Source: Sceloporus undulatus
Lineage: Eukaryota; Chordata; Lepidosauria; Squamata; Phrynosomatidae
Assembly (NCBI RefSeq): GCF_019175285.1
Contig: NC_056528.1
Span: 17,896,140-17,960,139 of the forward strand
Length of the DNA: 64,000 nt
Reading direction: 5' to 3'
Shown here: piece after piece, positions 44,501-55,761 of the stretch
How positions within the stretch are numbered: the first letter of the stretch is position 1
How the letters are laid out: the number at the start of each line of letters is the position of its first letter
Made by a program: the position numbers and the translations under genes
The notes under the pieces: generated by a model
Told to the model about the DNA's origin: nothing
Databases searched by the model: none
Seen by the model: only the letters and a program-made list of their open reading frames with translations

Positions 44501-46273
44501 AAATACTGTATGTTATCAGCTCTGTATTGACTTTAGCCAAGATCCTGCATCACAGTCTGCATTTTGTAACTTTTCGAAAGAGGCTGGACATTTGCAGAAA
44601 TGCAACAGAACCCTGTGAGTGAATGTCCCAATTGCTCCAATGCGCTTTGGTACTTCTGATGCACATCTGGCACTTCTGGTTTCCACTCGTAAACCTTTTG
44701 AATATGAGAAGGGACACCCAACTTGTGTTTATACCTCAGTAGCCTCATGCCAGCGGTGGCTCCCAAATAAGCTGGAGTCTCCCGCTGCCTTTCTGAGGGT
44801 ATCACAGCCATGGCTTCATTCAGGCATTCCCGAAGGGAGGCTCCTGCTTCTGGAGGGTTGCTGGCATAACTTGATATCCCGGACCCTGAAATGCAAAGCA
44901 AGTGAGGTCCAACTAGCAATAAGGGATGCTAGAATTTCATGATATCTTGCATTAACAATTAGGAAGTGCCATTATCAAGTCTGCGTTCTACCTAGGTGTG
45001 GCACTTTTCCATCCAAGTACTAACCAGAGTTGACCCTGCTTAGCATCCAGGATCAGATAAGATCTGGTGCCTCTAGGTTATTTAGGCCCTGTGTGTCTGT
45101 GCCTCCACGTCATCTGTCTACTTTTGGCAATCTCATACATTTCACAGGGTTTTCGTAGGCAAGGAATCCTCAGGGGTGGTTTTGCCAGTTCCTTCCTCTA
45201 GAATATAGCCTAGGGCACCTAGTATTTGTTGGCAGTCTTCCATTTAAGTACTAACCAGGGCTGGCACTGCTTAGCTTCCAAGACCAGACAGGATCTGGTG
45301 CCTTTGAAATAGTGTAACTGGGTAGCATGAGAGGGACATGAAATAACTTTTCCAAACTATAGAAATTGCCAGGGTTCTTGGCTATGGGTAAACATGAACC
45401 ATAAGTTACACCTGCTTGCAAGAACAGATCAAGGGGTTGTGGGGTTCCTAACCACGACTGGCCATTCTCCCCCTTTCCAGATGCCTTTCTATTTGTCAGT
45501 AGCCAATACTCCAGACCTGTGGGGACCCATGTTTTGGAGACGGTTGGGATGGCAACTCCCAGACCTTTGCACCATCCATCATGTTGGCTGGTGCTTTTGG
45601 ACACTGAAGTCCAAAAACATCTGGGTGCCCCAAGTTGGGTACCATTGCTGTAGGGCTTCCTATGTTTTAGTATTATCAGGATGAGCAAAAGAACAACTGA
45701 CCATTGACATAGCAGGAGAAGGTTTGGCTGACCACGCCGGTGTTGTTCTCTTTGTCCGTTGGCCACTGGTAGACGAAGAGGGAGGTGTGGGATGAGCCGG
45801 CATCGAATACCAGTCCATACTGGTGGGGAAACATTCAGAACAAATGGGTCAGTTGCGGAGCAGCAGGTCTTATTAAAATACTGTATATACTCGACTTGAT
45901 TTAAAACCCAAAATGGAAATGGAAATTAATTCATAGGGGAAGAAAGGGATGTACATCGCTTTGTCAATGTATTGCTGTGATTTTTGAAAACCACTAACAA
46001 ACATTAAAGGCATTGTCTTGTCAGAACAAGCACATTTCCAAAAAGGTGATCCCTTGGGGGTCAAGTGTGCTATTTACACTTTAAACACCAATAGCTTCTA
46101 ACAAATGTATGGTATCCATTGCAATTGCTTTCAATACATGCGCTCACCTTGTTTCCGGGGGGTAGTGAGACATTGTGGATTCCCACCAGGCTGAGAATCA
46201 GGGCTATGAGCGAGAAGATGACCAGGACCAGCAGGGCTGCGCGGAGGAACCATTCATTCCATTTGAAGCCCAT
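38540..46273 (-). CDS. ENTPD8: Ectonucleoside triphosphate diphosphohydrolase 8
   Basis: Nine coding exons on the minus strand, 5' to 3': 46148-46273, 45702-45819, 44735-44885, 43967-44126, 42899-43129, 40448-40714, 39311-39421, 39041-39178, 38540-38722. Joined, they give 494 aa (human ENTPD8: 495) with matching phases and GT-AG borders. The enzyme is an ecto-ATPase/ADPase anchored at both ends in the plasma membrane; in birds and mammals it is known from liver canaliculi and other epithelia. Visible are an N-terminal membrane segment (about 11-31) and the apyrase regions: ACR1 DAGSSHT (48-54), ACR2 ATAGMR (124-129), ACR3 with the catalytic Glu at 168 (GEDEGAYGW), ACR4 DLGGASTQ (206-213) and ACR5 (AFSAYYYTF from 352). 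A C-terminal membrane segment covers about 470-493. Several NxS/T sites lie outside. The segments [13 protein letters not shown] and HSYLCYGQ favour ENTPD8 over ENTPD1, 2 and 3. It is convergent with the DDR2-like gene. Intact, with no missing key residue. Confidence 0.93.
39945..40022. repeat. Half of foldback family B in an ENTPD8 intron
   Basis: Right arm only ('aaactacaaatcccagg', 'ggcaattaaagtggc'). The rest of this 1-kb intron shows nothing I recognise. Confidence 0.5.
41358..41375. repeat. TG microsatellite
   Basis: Short (TG)n run in an ENTPD8 intron. Confidence 0.7.
41600..41720 (+). mobile_element. Tigger-like left end
   Basis: 'caggtcccccatggatacca' and 'aaatccatggatgctcagg' match the left end of short Tigger derivatives. 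Confidence 0.6.
41905..42130 (+). mobile_element. Tigger-like MITE, nearly complete
   Basis: Starts 'caatggacccttggtatg', contains 'ccatggatactaaaaccca', and ends with the mirrored segment near 42130. Confidence 0.65.
43240..43570 (-). mobile_element. CR1 LINE 3' end in an ENTPD8 intron
   Basis: Minus-strand CR1 3' region; the terminal 'tcatagagttggaggg' and the internal 'caactgaaac' order match the CR1 copy at 23325. 5'-truncated. Confidence 0.8.
43667..43890. mobile_element. Tigger-like MITE
   Basis: Ends 'acagtcgcccctcctaatgc' and 'agagggccaactgta' are roughly inverted. There is no coding capacity. Confidence 0.45.
45000..45310 (-). repeat. Two 5S-rRNA-derived SINEs in tandem
   Basis: Minus strand. 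Heads with the 5S-like 'aagctaagcaggg' type sequence occur twice, near 45025-45080 and 45235-45295. The second is full length; the first lacks its own body, or shares it. Confidence 0.65.
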
Positions 46274-46277
46274 TTCT
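46274..46277 (-). other. Splice acceptor directly before the ENTPD8 start codon
   Basis: On the minus strand a T-rich tract ends in CAG, then AA and the ATG at 46273. This implies an upstream non-coding exon. Confidence 0.5.
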
Positions 46278-46499
46278 GCAAACACAAAAACGCAAGAATT
46301 CCTTGCTGTTCCCATATGAAATAGAGCTGGGGATTCTGAGAGTTGTAGCCCAAACAAGCGACTTCCCCAAATGTTCCTTGTATGAAATTGCCCTGTATTT
46401 AGTTTACCTTTAGAGGTCCTTCTTGGAGTGCCTCTGAGTTTAGAAACTAGCTGGCTGACAAAAGAGGGAAGGGGGCTTTTCAGTGATGGCATCTAACTG

Positions 46500-47990
46500 T
46501 GGAATATTCTGTCTAGCCCTTCATTATGCTTCTGTTCTATTTTGCAGATTACAGCCCACTGTTTGAAGGACTTCCCATCCAGCTCCAGCGTTTGCGTGAC
46601 AGGGTTCATTGTACAATGGGAATCATGTTGCAGCAAGACCATGGCTCTGTGGCCATACTTCTGGATCCACTTGTGCGACAGTCCCAATAGCATAGCTACA
46701 ATTCTGCGATTCCTAAAAACACCAACATTTGCAATGGTTCCATTCAACATTGCATGCTCATAAATCCATTTACGATGATGAAGCTTCCCAAAAGGAAGCC
46801 AGCCATAAGAAAGAGACGGCTGTCACGATAAAACCCTGGTTTTGTTGTGAATCTCAGTTGCTGAGTTCTGGTTCTGGTTTTCTGGACGCATGGTTTGCTG
46901 CTGCTTCTATTTCATAGCTCTTGTATATTCTTGGTTTATTGGTTGCATTCAAAAATGTTTTTACAGTAACATTATGATTTTTTTAAAGAAAATATTTTAT
47001 TGACTTTCTGTTTTATGATCAGGAACTGCAGTATATATATATATATTTATATCTGTGTGTATTTAATTGGAAAGGTCAGAATATAAATAAGCTAAAGACT
47101 AGAACCAGCCGCTTACACAACCTGTATTCTGTGTCCTCTTAGCATATGCTCAGCCAGACTCACACAAGATTCAGCTGTTAAAAATCCACAAATTTCTTCA
47201 CAAATGCAATAGAAAGAACCTGATAAAAGGAAAAGTAGAGACGATAAAACTAACAGCAGGAATCCTGTACGGAAGTCACAAGGTTCAAGTAGAAACAGTG
47301 CACTGTATGCATGTGCATTGTGCATGGACATGCATTGCACATTGGATTGTGTGTTCAGCTTGACATTTTATGTTTTGGTTCAGTTCTGTAACATTTTCAT
47401 TCAACACAAAAAGTCTGCATAACCCAACTGAGGTCTGACATGGCATGCAGAGACTACTTTAACGCATCCCTGATATAGGGTCTTAACTTTCCAAGCTCTG
47501 TTTTAAGCCAATAGTGGTTTTGGAGTTTGGGGGAGAGGAGACGCTATCAGAAAGTTTGCCTGTGCCTTTCTCCTAAGCACTCATGCAGCCTCTGGCAGCG
47601 ATTCAACCCTTGCAGACACAGGGATTGCCTTTTTGGCTTGGAAAAAGGAGGATTAATGTGTTGCTCTTGGCAGCGGGGCCAAGTTTGCTGGTGTGGCTCG
47701 GCTGGACCCAAGCCTGAAGTCCGCTGTACATTGTGGCAAAATGAATGTGTGTGTATCAAGCAGGGTGTGTCCCCTTCAAGGAAATGATTTAACTTGGGAG
47801 GCTTTTGTTTTCTGGGTTTGGTAAGGTCAAGGCGGCTGAGTCTGCCGGCTCTAGGCAAGGCAGCAAGTTGGGTTAAAATGCCAGTCTGGGGACGGAGATG
47901 GAGGCCACTTGAGTCAAATTTGCCAGCCAAACCTTTCTAAGAGTTAGCAACTGGATGCAGGGAGAAAAGTATCCCAGTCTTCTCCATCCC
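46500..47990. other. ENTPD8 upstream intron, unique part
   Basis: I recognise no gene or repeat except an AT run at 47033-47050. ORFs up to 127 aa here match nothing I know. Confidence 0.3.
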
Positions 47991-48183
47991 ATTGTATACT
48001 TTTCCCCCCAAATGGGATTCAAGGCAGCATGGGAGCCAAAGCAAGGAAGCTATCCAAGGTGCTGGAACCATTGACCCATCAAATCCTTGTGTATTGATTC
48101 ATATTGGTATTGAATTTGAGTTGACAACTCCCCCCCACCTAAGATGTTCCTTATCTTTTAAACACCTGTATGGCAAACCAGTA

Positions 48184-48232
48184 ATAGTGGTATAGTGGTT
48201 TGAGGGGTTTGGGAGACCAGAGTTCAAATCCT
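48184..48232 (+). repeat. SINE head fragment
   Basis: tRNA-like 'gtatagtggtttgagggg' with 'gagttcaaatcc'. Confidence 0.45.
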
Positions 48233-48249
48233 TTTCAAAATCACTTTTC

Positions 48250-48620
48250 CTTTACAGGGAAAAGAAACATAGACCTCATGTATAAGTCGAAGGCACGTTT
48301 TGGGGCCAAAGTTATGGATTTTGCTATGATCCATGGATACACCGAGGGTAAAACTTGGGGGCATATAGCAAAGGATCTGAAGGATGAAGCAAAGCAATGT
48401 CAAAGAACTTACAGAATTCCAGCAGACATAACTCTTTGTGCTTATTCTTAAGGCTGGATGGATGAGAGAGTAGAGGGGGCCGGTGCTTCACATATTATAC
48501 TCTTGCTTTTCACCATTCTTTTAAATGAGAGTTAAGATACAGTACTTTGACCCATGGATAAGTCAACTCAAATTTTTTTGGGGTCAATTTTTTGGCCTGA
48601 ATTTCTAGACTTAAACATAT
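48250..48620. repeat. DNA-transposon-like repeat
   Basis: Ends 'cctcatgtataagtcgaagg' and 'acccatggataagtcaac' are roughly inverted, as in the fragment at 30325. Confidence 0.45.
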
Positions 48621-48639
48621 GCAGTAGGTTCAGCACAGT

Positions 48640-49085
48640 TTGCAAGGGAAGGTCGAAACAGCTGGCAATTCTCCATCTCCAGTAATATGCAGTATCACTC
48701 ATTTTGGGTTGTCTCATCATAAGGCTTTCCTATACTTTGGCTCCGTCATTAATCAAAATGGAGACTGCAGCCAAGAAATCGGAAGGTGGCTAAGACCTGG
48801 AAGGGCAGCCAGGAAAGAATTAAACAAGATCTCAAAGGGTAAAGAGTTATCATTGAATACCAAAGTCAGGATTGTCTGTATTGTCCTGTTACTGATTTCT
48901 GTGTATGGTTGTGAAAGTTGAACAGTGAAGAAAGCTGATAGGAAAAGAATCAAACCCTTTGTAATGTGGTGATGGAGAGAAGTTCTACAGATACCCTGGA
49001 CTTCTAAAAAGACAAATAAATGGGTCTGAGAGCAAAATCAAGCCTGAATTCTCATAGAGTCACCATCAATTGACGCTGATTTGAT
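48640..49085 (+). mobile_element. BovB/RTE LINE fragment
   Basis: Encodes the C-terminal RTE motif series: FLYFGSVINQNGDCSQEI, then YGCES and a WTVKKADRKRI-like stretch in the same direction. Truncated and interrupted by stops. Confidence 0.75.
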
Positions 49086-49539
49086 AGCAATTCACTGTTA
49101 GTAAATCAGGTCTCCTGACTTGAGCAACAACAAAGTCTGTGTTAGTATCAAGATCCGTGTCTCTCCTCCTCCACACTCGCCTGGCTCTTTATTTATGGAA
49201 GGCTTTTATCTGCGTGGGTGCATTTCATTTCATTTTTGCCCTTGCTTGGCTCCTGTAGTCGAATCCGTTAGCAAGTTTAGCATAAGGGTGCCTTAAGAAA
49301 AAAACGACGATTAAGAACGTGTAATCTCCCAAGAGATCTGGTCAAACCAGAATGGCTGTTCCGGCACTCGAAACCGGATTCAGCGTTTAACTTTCTGGAT
49401 GGGCAGTTCATTTGTGGAGGTGGGAAGGGAAGAGGCTGTCCTCATCCAGGACAAAAATCTAACCCAACTCCTTAACTTTGACTCTGTGGGGCATCTAGAT
49501 GATTCTGAAAAGCCTATAGGCAGGGCACAAAAGTGACGT

Positions 49540-50000
49540 GTCTCCGCAGTGTGATGCCCCCAGCATTGGATGCTCGAGGATGGACCGCCTCTGAACATGG
49601 AGGTTCCATTCCTAATTTCCATTCCCCTTAGTATTCTGGATATGTTAAAGTATTTAGCAGTGGTAATGGGTTGGGAAGTTTTTGCTTCGGATAAGGAGTG
49701 TATGTGGAAGAGAAATGCTGGGATATGAGAAATGCATTGGCATCAGTTTTGGAAAATATACCCACCAGCATTTCAGAGACAAAAATCAGGACACATGTGG
49801 CCAAGCGTCATCAGAGTGTCCTCAAGAGGACGGAAGAACAGACAAGTTAAGAGATGCTGCAGCAGTTTGCTTTTGCCTGAGTCTACAGGGAAGAGGAAGA
49901 TTCTGCCTTCCAGCAATCTAAGGGGATTAGAAATTAGGAATGGAGCCTCCATGTGCAGAGGCAGTCTGTCCCCAATTGTTAGATATAAGGGGCATAAAAT
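49540..50000. repeat. Inverted repeats flanking a family D copy
   Basis: 49540-49625 is the approximate inverse of 49915-50000 ('atggaggttccattcctaat' against 'attaggaatggagcctccat'). The centre holds a family D sequence (49790-49925). Confidence 0.6.
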
Positions 50001-50607
50001 GGGGGAAATGTGACGATGTGATTAATTGGAACTGCCCTTACCAAACTGGGACAGTTGGAAGCTATGAAATATGAAGCATGACCAGGTAACCCTGACTAAG
50101 CCTTAGAAATTTGGTCAACTTCCTTTTCAATCCCAGGTGACATATACTGAGCCTGAATCACCAGTCATAAGGCAAAATCTCATTGCTGCCACCAAAAGTG
50201 AAACAGCTGAAGGATAACCTTTTCCTAGCTGTTCCTGAACTGACCTCATTTGGTTTGTTTAAGAGCGCCAGGTAAAGCTATATATAGAGACTAAGATGTT
50301 TACCCACTCTCTGGGCTCTGCGTCGATGAATCAATTTATGATTGGAATGAAACCAAAGATCGAACGATAGTGCTTCTTGGAAGACGTTTTCACACCCAAT
50401 TCCAAGTGAAACAAACCAAAACCAATATGTGTAAGGTTTCCTTAGAATTGCATGAAAATGTTTAGGTTGTCAACCTACATGCAGCAATTAATGTTGGTCC
50501 AAAATTGTTTCATAAATGTCCACGAAACAAAAGAAAACGGAGGTATCCAAAGGAATTGGTGGATCAGGCCAAAAATGTAACTGCAGACTTGGTTTTGGTT
50601 CAGTTAG

Positions 50608-50725
50608 ATAACCCAACAAGTCACACTCTCAGCCTTAGAGCAAAGCGATGGATAGCCTCCTCTGGGTAAAGCTTGCAAGGAAAACCCTAAGATAGTGTGA
50701 CCCATAAGTTAGAACTGACTTGCTA
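50608..50725 (+). repeat. Sauria-type SINE, 3' part
   Basis: Contains 'acaagtcacactctcagcc' and 'gcaaggaaaaccctaag'. Confidence 0.55.
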
Positions 50726-50744
50726 GGCTTGGTTTGTAGTTTCC

Positions 50745-50955
50745 CCCCTTCCTCCTTGGTTTACGTCAGCAAAATGAATTTAAATGAACGTAGGAGAGAA
50801 GAAGAGGGAACAGGATCTTGCACTTCCCAGTTGACTCAGGGAAAAGCAAACTGCTGCAGCCTCTCCTAGCTTGACTCTTCTTCTTCATTCATATCTTTTG
50901 CCATCTTGAGCACACACTGATGTTGAGACACATGTGTCTCATCTTCTATCCATGA
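50745..50955 (-). repeat. Interspersed repeat family D
   Basis: Minus copy with 'gcaaactgctgcagcctctc'. Confidence 0.5.
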
Positions 50956-51090
50956 AAAATGTGCCTGGGTTCAGAGGAATAGTTGGTCAAGTCCCCATTC
51001 ACCCAACTACCCTCCGAGTACAGTATATGAAAATGGTTGTTTTAGGTAGGCTACCCTACTTACAAGGTAGATTTTTGGGGGGATAGTATT

Positions 51091-51275
51091 GGGACACAGT
51101 GTGGTTTAGTGGTTTGAGCATTGTATTATGACTTTGGAGAATGCCCCGCTCAGCCATGAAAACCCACTGGGTGACTTTGGGCAAGTCACAATCTCTCAGC
51201 TTCAGAGGAGGGCAATGGCAAACCCTCCCTGAAGAAACATGCCAAGACGACCCTGTAGTAGGTTCACTACTATGG
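51091..51275 (+). repeat. Sauria-type SINE
   Basis: Head 'gtgtggtttagtggtttgag', body 'gggcaagtcacaatctctc'; the extreme tail is lost. Confidence 0.65.
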
Positions 51276-52134
51276 CAAACACAGCATTGGGAGGAGTAGT
51301 TACAGAGATGTAGACAGGTGATCTCACAGCAAGATCTCACCTAAACAAACAAGCAAAAAGTGATCCAGGAATGAGCAGGTCTCTTCATCCTTCTTAAAAT
51401 CTGAAGCGCTGGCATGTCTAAGGTCAACAGTACTTTTGCTTGAGCAAGTTTATAGCTGCTTGGCATGACAGCCTCCCCCGGAAACAAGGATTATTTTTTT
51501 TACTTTTAAGCGCTGTAAATGCCTGAGGTGCTTGGTCACTTTTCTCAGCTGAGGCTCCATCGCCTTTTAATGAATCGTAAAATAATGATCAGGTTTGCTC
51601 CTGAAAAAGTTAGACTGTGAGTTGGCTCCTTGTCATTCAACTGTGAGGAAAGGTATTCACAGGGAAAAATAATGTTTCCGGGAGCTAAGTTAGCTTAGGG
51701 TCAGAGACAGAGACCTAGGAAATGTGTGACAGTCACAGAGCCCAGAAAAGTTACTTTTTTGGACTACCAGTTGGGTGATAAATTCGCAATAACATCAGTG
51801 AGTCTAAAGCCCAAAACCGAGGCTTTCAATTTTATCCTGTCCGCTTCTGATCTGATCTGCTAACCATTAGACTAGAGTTTGAGTGTCATGAAAAGAAAAG
51901 ACATCATTAGTGAGTTAATTGGTTGTTACTTGTTTTTACTGCTAGAAGAGAGGAGAGGTGCTTGTGGGACTTTCGGCCTCGCGTGCCAAAATAACTTCTT
52001 TGCATACCCTGGCTTGAGTAAATGAGGAAGGATGCCATTGACTGTTCCACATCAGAAAGCAGCATATCTTGGCTGTTCCTGCCTGGGCACCATCATAAAA
52101 TAGAAAGGTGGCTGTACATGTCCAACTGTCCTGA

Positions 52135-52440
52135 TTTTGCACATACAGTCCCGATAAGTCCCCTACCAACCCACATTTTTAGTTGCTTTTAAAAGGTCTC
52201 TGTCCTCCTCTCACTTTCCTTCTTTGTCCTCAGCTGATTTCCATTGCTGCTAAGTAGTTTACACTCAAGTAACTCATTGGCAGGAAGAGTTAAGGGAACC
52301 ATGCCCTTCCCTGTAGTTTCAGGCAAAAGAAAATGGCTGCAGCCTCTCCTAGTTTGTCTGTTCTTCCCCATTTAAGAACTTTCCTCATCTTGACCACACT
52401 GTAATGGTGTTTGCCGATTTGTCTTGGTTTCCATCTTTCA
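52135..52440 (-). repeat. Interspersed repeat family D, longest copy
   Basis: Runs from 'gtcctgattttgcacatac' to 'gtcttggtttccatct'. Confidence 0.45.
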
Positions 52441-52465
52441 AAAGTTGGAGGGCATGAACTCATTA

Positions 52466-52697
52466 GAGCCAGTGTGGCATAATAGTTGGAGTGTTGGACT
52501 ATGACTCTGGAGACTAGGGTTCGATTCCCAGCTCAGTCATGAAAACCACTCAGTGACTTTAGGCAAGTCACACACTCTCAGCCTCAGGAGAAGGCAATGG
52601 CAACCCCCCTCTGAACAAATCTTGCCAGCCAAAACCCACGGTAGGTTCGCTTGAGGGTCTCCTTAAGTCATAAACGACTTGACGGCACACAACAACA
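52466..52697 (+). repeat. Sauria-type SINE, full length
   Basis: Best-preserved copy: tRNA head with 'gggttcgattcccagctc', and a BovB-like tail ending 'acgacttgacggcacacaac'. Confidence 0.8.
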
Positions 52698-53028
52698 AAT
52701 GAGCTCATTGGAGGAAAAGTGGGATATACACAAAAACCATGTACAAGCTGCAGCCGGTGTCCCTGAAATCTCTTTAGCATCCCCACCAGTGATGGAATGA
52801 GTCTGTACTGTGATTTTCTCAGATAACATTTGTAGTCACTAAGGTACACTGGATACATCCTGGCCCTTGGAAAGCATTTTTCTGATGGATATCTGAGCAA
52901 GGTACAACTTGCTGTATGGGATTCCATTAGAGAGTGGGTGGGTTGCATGTGGAGGGGAGAGGCTTTTGATCATGACCCTTTCAGAACATGGGATTGTGCT
53001 TGAGGATCTCCGTTTGAGAGCTTGGGTG

Positions 53029-53226
53029 CATCTACACTGTAGAAATGATGTGGTTTGACACTACTATAAGTGCTAGGGCACCTTCCTACCAAATCCTAGG
53101 ATTTGTTGTTTTGTGAGCCACCACAGTACTCTGGCAGAGAAGGTGAAATGCCTTGTAAAACTAGAAATATCAGGATCCCATCGGATGGTGCTCCAGCACT
53201 TACAAAGTGCATTAATTCTGCACTTC
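53029..53226. mobile_element. Foldback family B
   Basis: Starts 'catctacactgtagaaatga'; the right arm is diverged. Confidence 0.6.
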
Positions 53227-53799
53227 AGGTCAGTTCCCTGTTGCAAAAAGGCTTCTCCCAAAATTGACCATAAAGCACCAAAACCTGGCAGGATTACCCT
53301 CTGCACCAACCTAGCAGGCATCTGGGGACACTGAATGTGGGACGATATTTGGGAGGCATGCAGTTTGGAGGGATGTTGTAGCCCCATAATCCCTGGAAAT
53401 TGCCCACTTTTGGTTTAGGATTAGGAATGGACTTCAAATTAGGAGGGGCCTCTAAATGGGTTTTTGGAAGTCACCCAATTTGTTAAAAACAATGCACATT
53501 TTAAAGGCAATGCTTTATTGGAGCTCTTAAACCTGACGCAGTTTAGGATCTCAGTCTGCTTTGGTTCGGTTCCGGGGAGAGAGAGAAATCACATATCCTT
53601 GAGTTCCCTGATTTAAGGATTAGATATCTGTGTAAATACAGTGACTGAACTTGGCAAGCTGACAGTACTGTAAACATTAAATGGAGGTTTACTTTTCTCT
53701 GCGTGGTAATTCAGCCGAACGTCATGTTGTGTTCAATGGGGCTTATCCTTTAAAAGTCTGATGATCAGAACAACAGTCTGAAACATTTTTTTTAAAACT

Positions 53800-54030
53800 C
53801 CAGCGTCTTCCTAAATGTCTCAATTTGATATCAGGACATTCTGATTTAAATTCTGATTTATTTGGGCTACAGGGAAAAAAGGAAAGGAGCAGGTAGAGCC
53901 TTGCCCTTCCCAGTAGACTCAGGCAAAAGCAAACTGCTACACTATGCTGCACTTGTGTGTTCTTCATCTTGAAAAACTTTTGCCGTATTGAACACACTCT
54001 TGGTCATACATGTCCTGGTTTACATCTGTG
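53800..54030 (-). repeat. Interspersed repeat family D
   Basis: Minus copy with 'caggcaaaagcaaactgct'. Confidence 0.5.
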
Positions 54031-54293
54031 AAATATGGGAGAGTATACTGTGGGTGTATTGTGTACTAACAGTAATAATAATTATACTAAGAATAATAAT
54101 ACTTAAGTATTATCTTGCAGTGGAACATTAAGAGCATTTCACATACTTTCTGTTCTTTCTAATTCTCACCTACCACATTCCTGTGAGGCAGGACTAAAGT
54201 ATATGGGTTCTGATGTCCTATGGCTACTTGAAAAGATGGTCATCACCACAAGGTGTTTTAAGTAGATAGGTTTGACAAAGGGCCATAGCAGTC

Positions 54294-54506
54294 GCTGTTG
54301 TTGTGTGCCTTCAAGTCATTTGCGACTTATTGCGACCCTAAGGCCAACCTATTACTGTACTGGGTTTTCTTGACAACATTTGTTCAGAGGAGGTTTTGCC
54401 GTTGCAAAGGGTGAAAGAGAATGAGAAGCCAAGATGAGGTCCATTACTTAGTGGGGATTTGAACCCTGATCTCCACACTCAAACCACTGCACCACACTGG
54501 CTCACC
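54294..54506 (-). repeat. Sauria-type SINE
   Basis: Full-length minus copy from tail 'gttgtgtgccttcaagtcat' to head 'gtgcaccacactggctc'. Confidence 0.7.
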
Positions 54507-54649
54507 CCCATAGCAATAGTGGTATGCTATTTTTCCAGTTCAAATCTGTCTTATACATACACATACACAACACATTCACATACACACCTGCATGCATGCC
54601 TCATTAAAGGTACCACTTATCTCACAGAGGAAAACATTCTGTTGCCATA

Positions 54650-55110
54650 AAGGTCAACTAGATAAAATCTTCAATGATATATCTTTATATACCACTAGAT
54701 TCCAAGCCCCAAATCAACCATGCCATTGTATTTCCAATTTCTATATATGGATGTAAAAGCTGGACGGTAAAGCAAACTGAGAGGAAGAAAATCAGTGCAT
54801 TTGCAATGTTGCGTTGGAAGAGAGTTCTGCAGTTACCACGGACTGCCCGAAATGCAAGTAAAGAGGTCTTGGAGCAACTCCTCCTAGAAGCCAAGATGAC
54901 AAAAATGAGGCGGTCACACTTTGGACATATCATGGGATGACGACTGGAAAAGATGACAATGCTAGCAAAATGGAAAGGCACTTTGGAAAGGGAAAAGAGG
55001 AAGGTGGTATTATTACAGGTGGATTGATGCAGACAAGGAAGCCATGGCCCTGACTTTGGAAGACCTGAGTTGATGACTAAAGCTCTTGGAGATGTCTCAT
55101 TCATAGGGTC
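54650..55110 (+). mobile_element. RTE/BovB-like LINE fragment
   Basis: Encodes YGCKSWTVKQTERKKI, an RWKRVLQLPRTAR stretch and a RSHFGHIMG stretch, the usual RTE C-terminal order. No intact frame. Confidence 0.7.
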
Positions 55111-55114
55111 ATCA

Positions 55115-55210
55115 TAACTTGAGGGTTGAGTATTCCTTTCTAAGAAAACCCTATGAAATGTATAGGTTTACCATAGGTCAACAGGCAATTTGAAGACACG
55201 TATAAACACA
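55115..55210 (+). repeat. 5S-derived SINE tail
   Basis: Contains 'taagaaaaccctatgaaatg' and 'gaagacacgtataaacac', as in the copy at 16338. The head is missing. Confidence 0.5.
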
Positions 55211-55269
55211 TTTCAAAAGATAACTTTTCTAAGTAATGCAGCTCTGTTTACTGCCATGGTTAGGAATCT

Positions 55270-55660
55270 GCTGATGGATCATCCCTTCCTAAATAAATAT
55301 GGTTTCTGCTTAATTTGATGTTCAATTGTGCATCCTGCTTCTCTCCGAAACCAAGCACATGCCTCTGAAAACCTCCATGAACAGAATACAAAAGTGGTAG
55401 CCTTCTCTCACCATCACTCCCCAGCATCTGGTATTCAGAGCGATACTGCCTCTGCTGATGGAGGTTCCACCATAGAGCCATCATGGCTAGCAGCCTGCGC
55501 CGGACTTCTCCTCTGCCACGGATTTGCCTAACCTCTTTTTTAAATAAAAGCCATCTAACCCAGTGGCCAGGTGTGTTCCCCAAGTCAGATCTGTGTCGCC
55601 TGTGGAGTCCTTCCACCTGAATCTCCCATCAACCATAGGATGAACCCAAGATCTAGTATT
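55270..55660 (-). mobile_element. CR1-like LINE 3' fragment
   Basis: Contains 'ctggtattcagagcgatact' and 'aaaagccatctaacccagtg', typical of a CR1/L3-type 3' region common in reptiles. Followed by an AG microsatellite at 55665-55684. Confidence 0.5.
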
Positions 55661-55761
55661 TAAAAAGAGAGAGAGAGAGAGAGAAGGAAATAGAGAAACA
55701 TCTGTTTGTTTAGCTACCGCACATTGCTTCCGAAGGCGGGTAAGGGGCATTTCCCACTTAC

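Noticed and set aside
38540-46273. Calling the nucleotidase ENTPD1, ENTPD2 or ENTPD3
   Set aside because: The C-terminal block before the last membrane segment and the HSYLCYGQ region follow ENTPD8, and the total length of 494 fits.
52568-52948. Minus-strand ORF of 126 aa
   Set aside because: Its beginning or end runs through a SINE, and nothing in it resembles a known protein.
55260-55616. Minus-strand ORF of 118 aa as a gene next to the ENTPD8 leader exon
   Set aside because: It overlaps a CR1-like 3' repeat.
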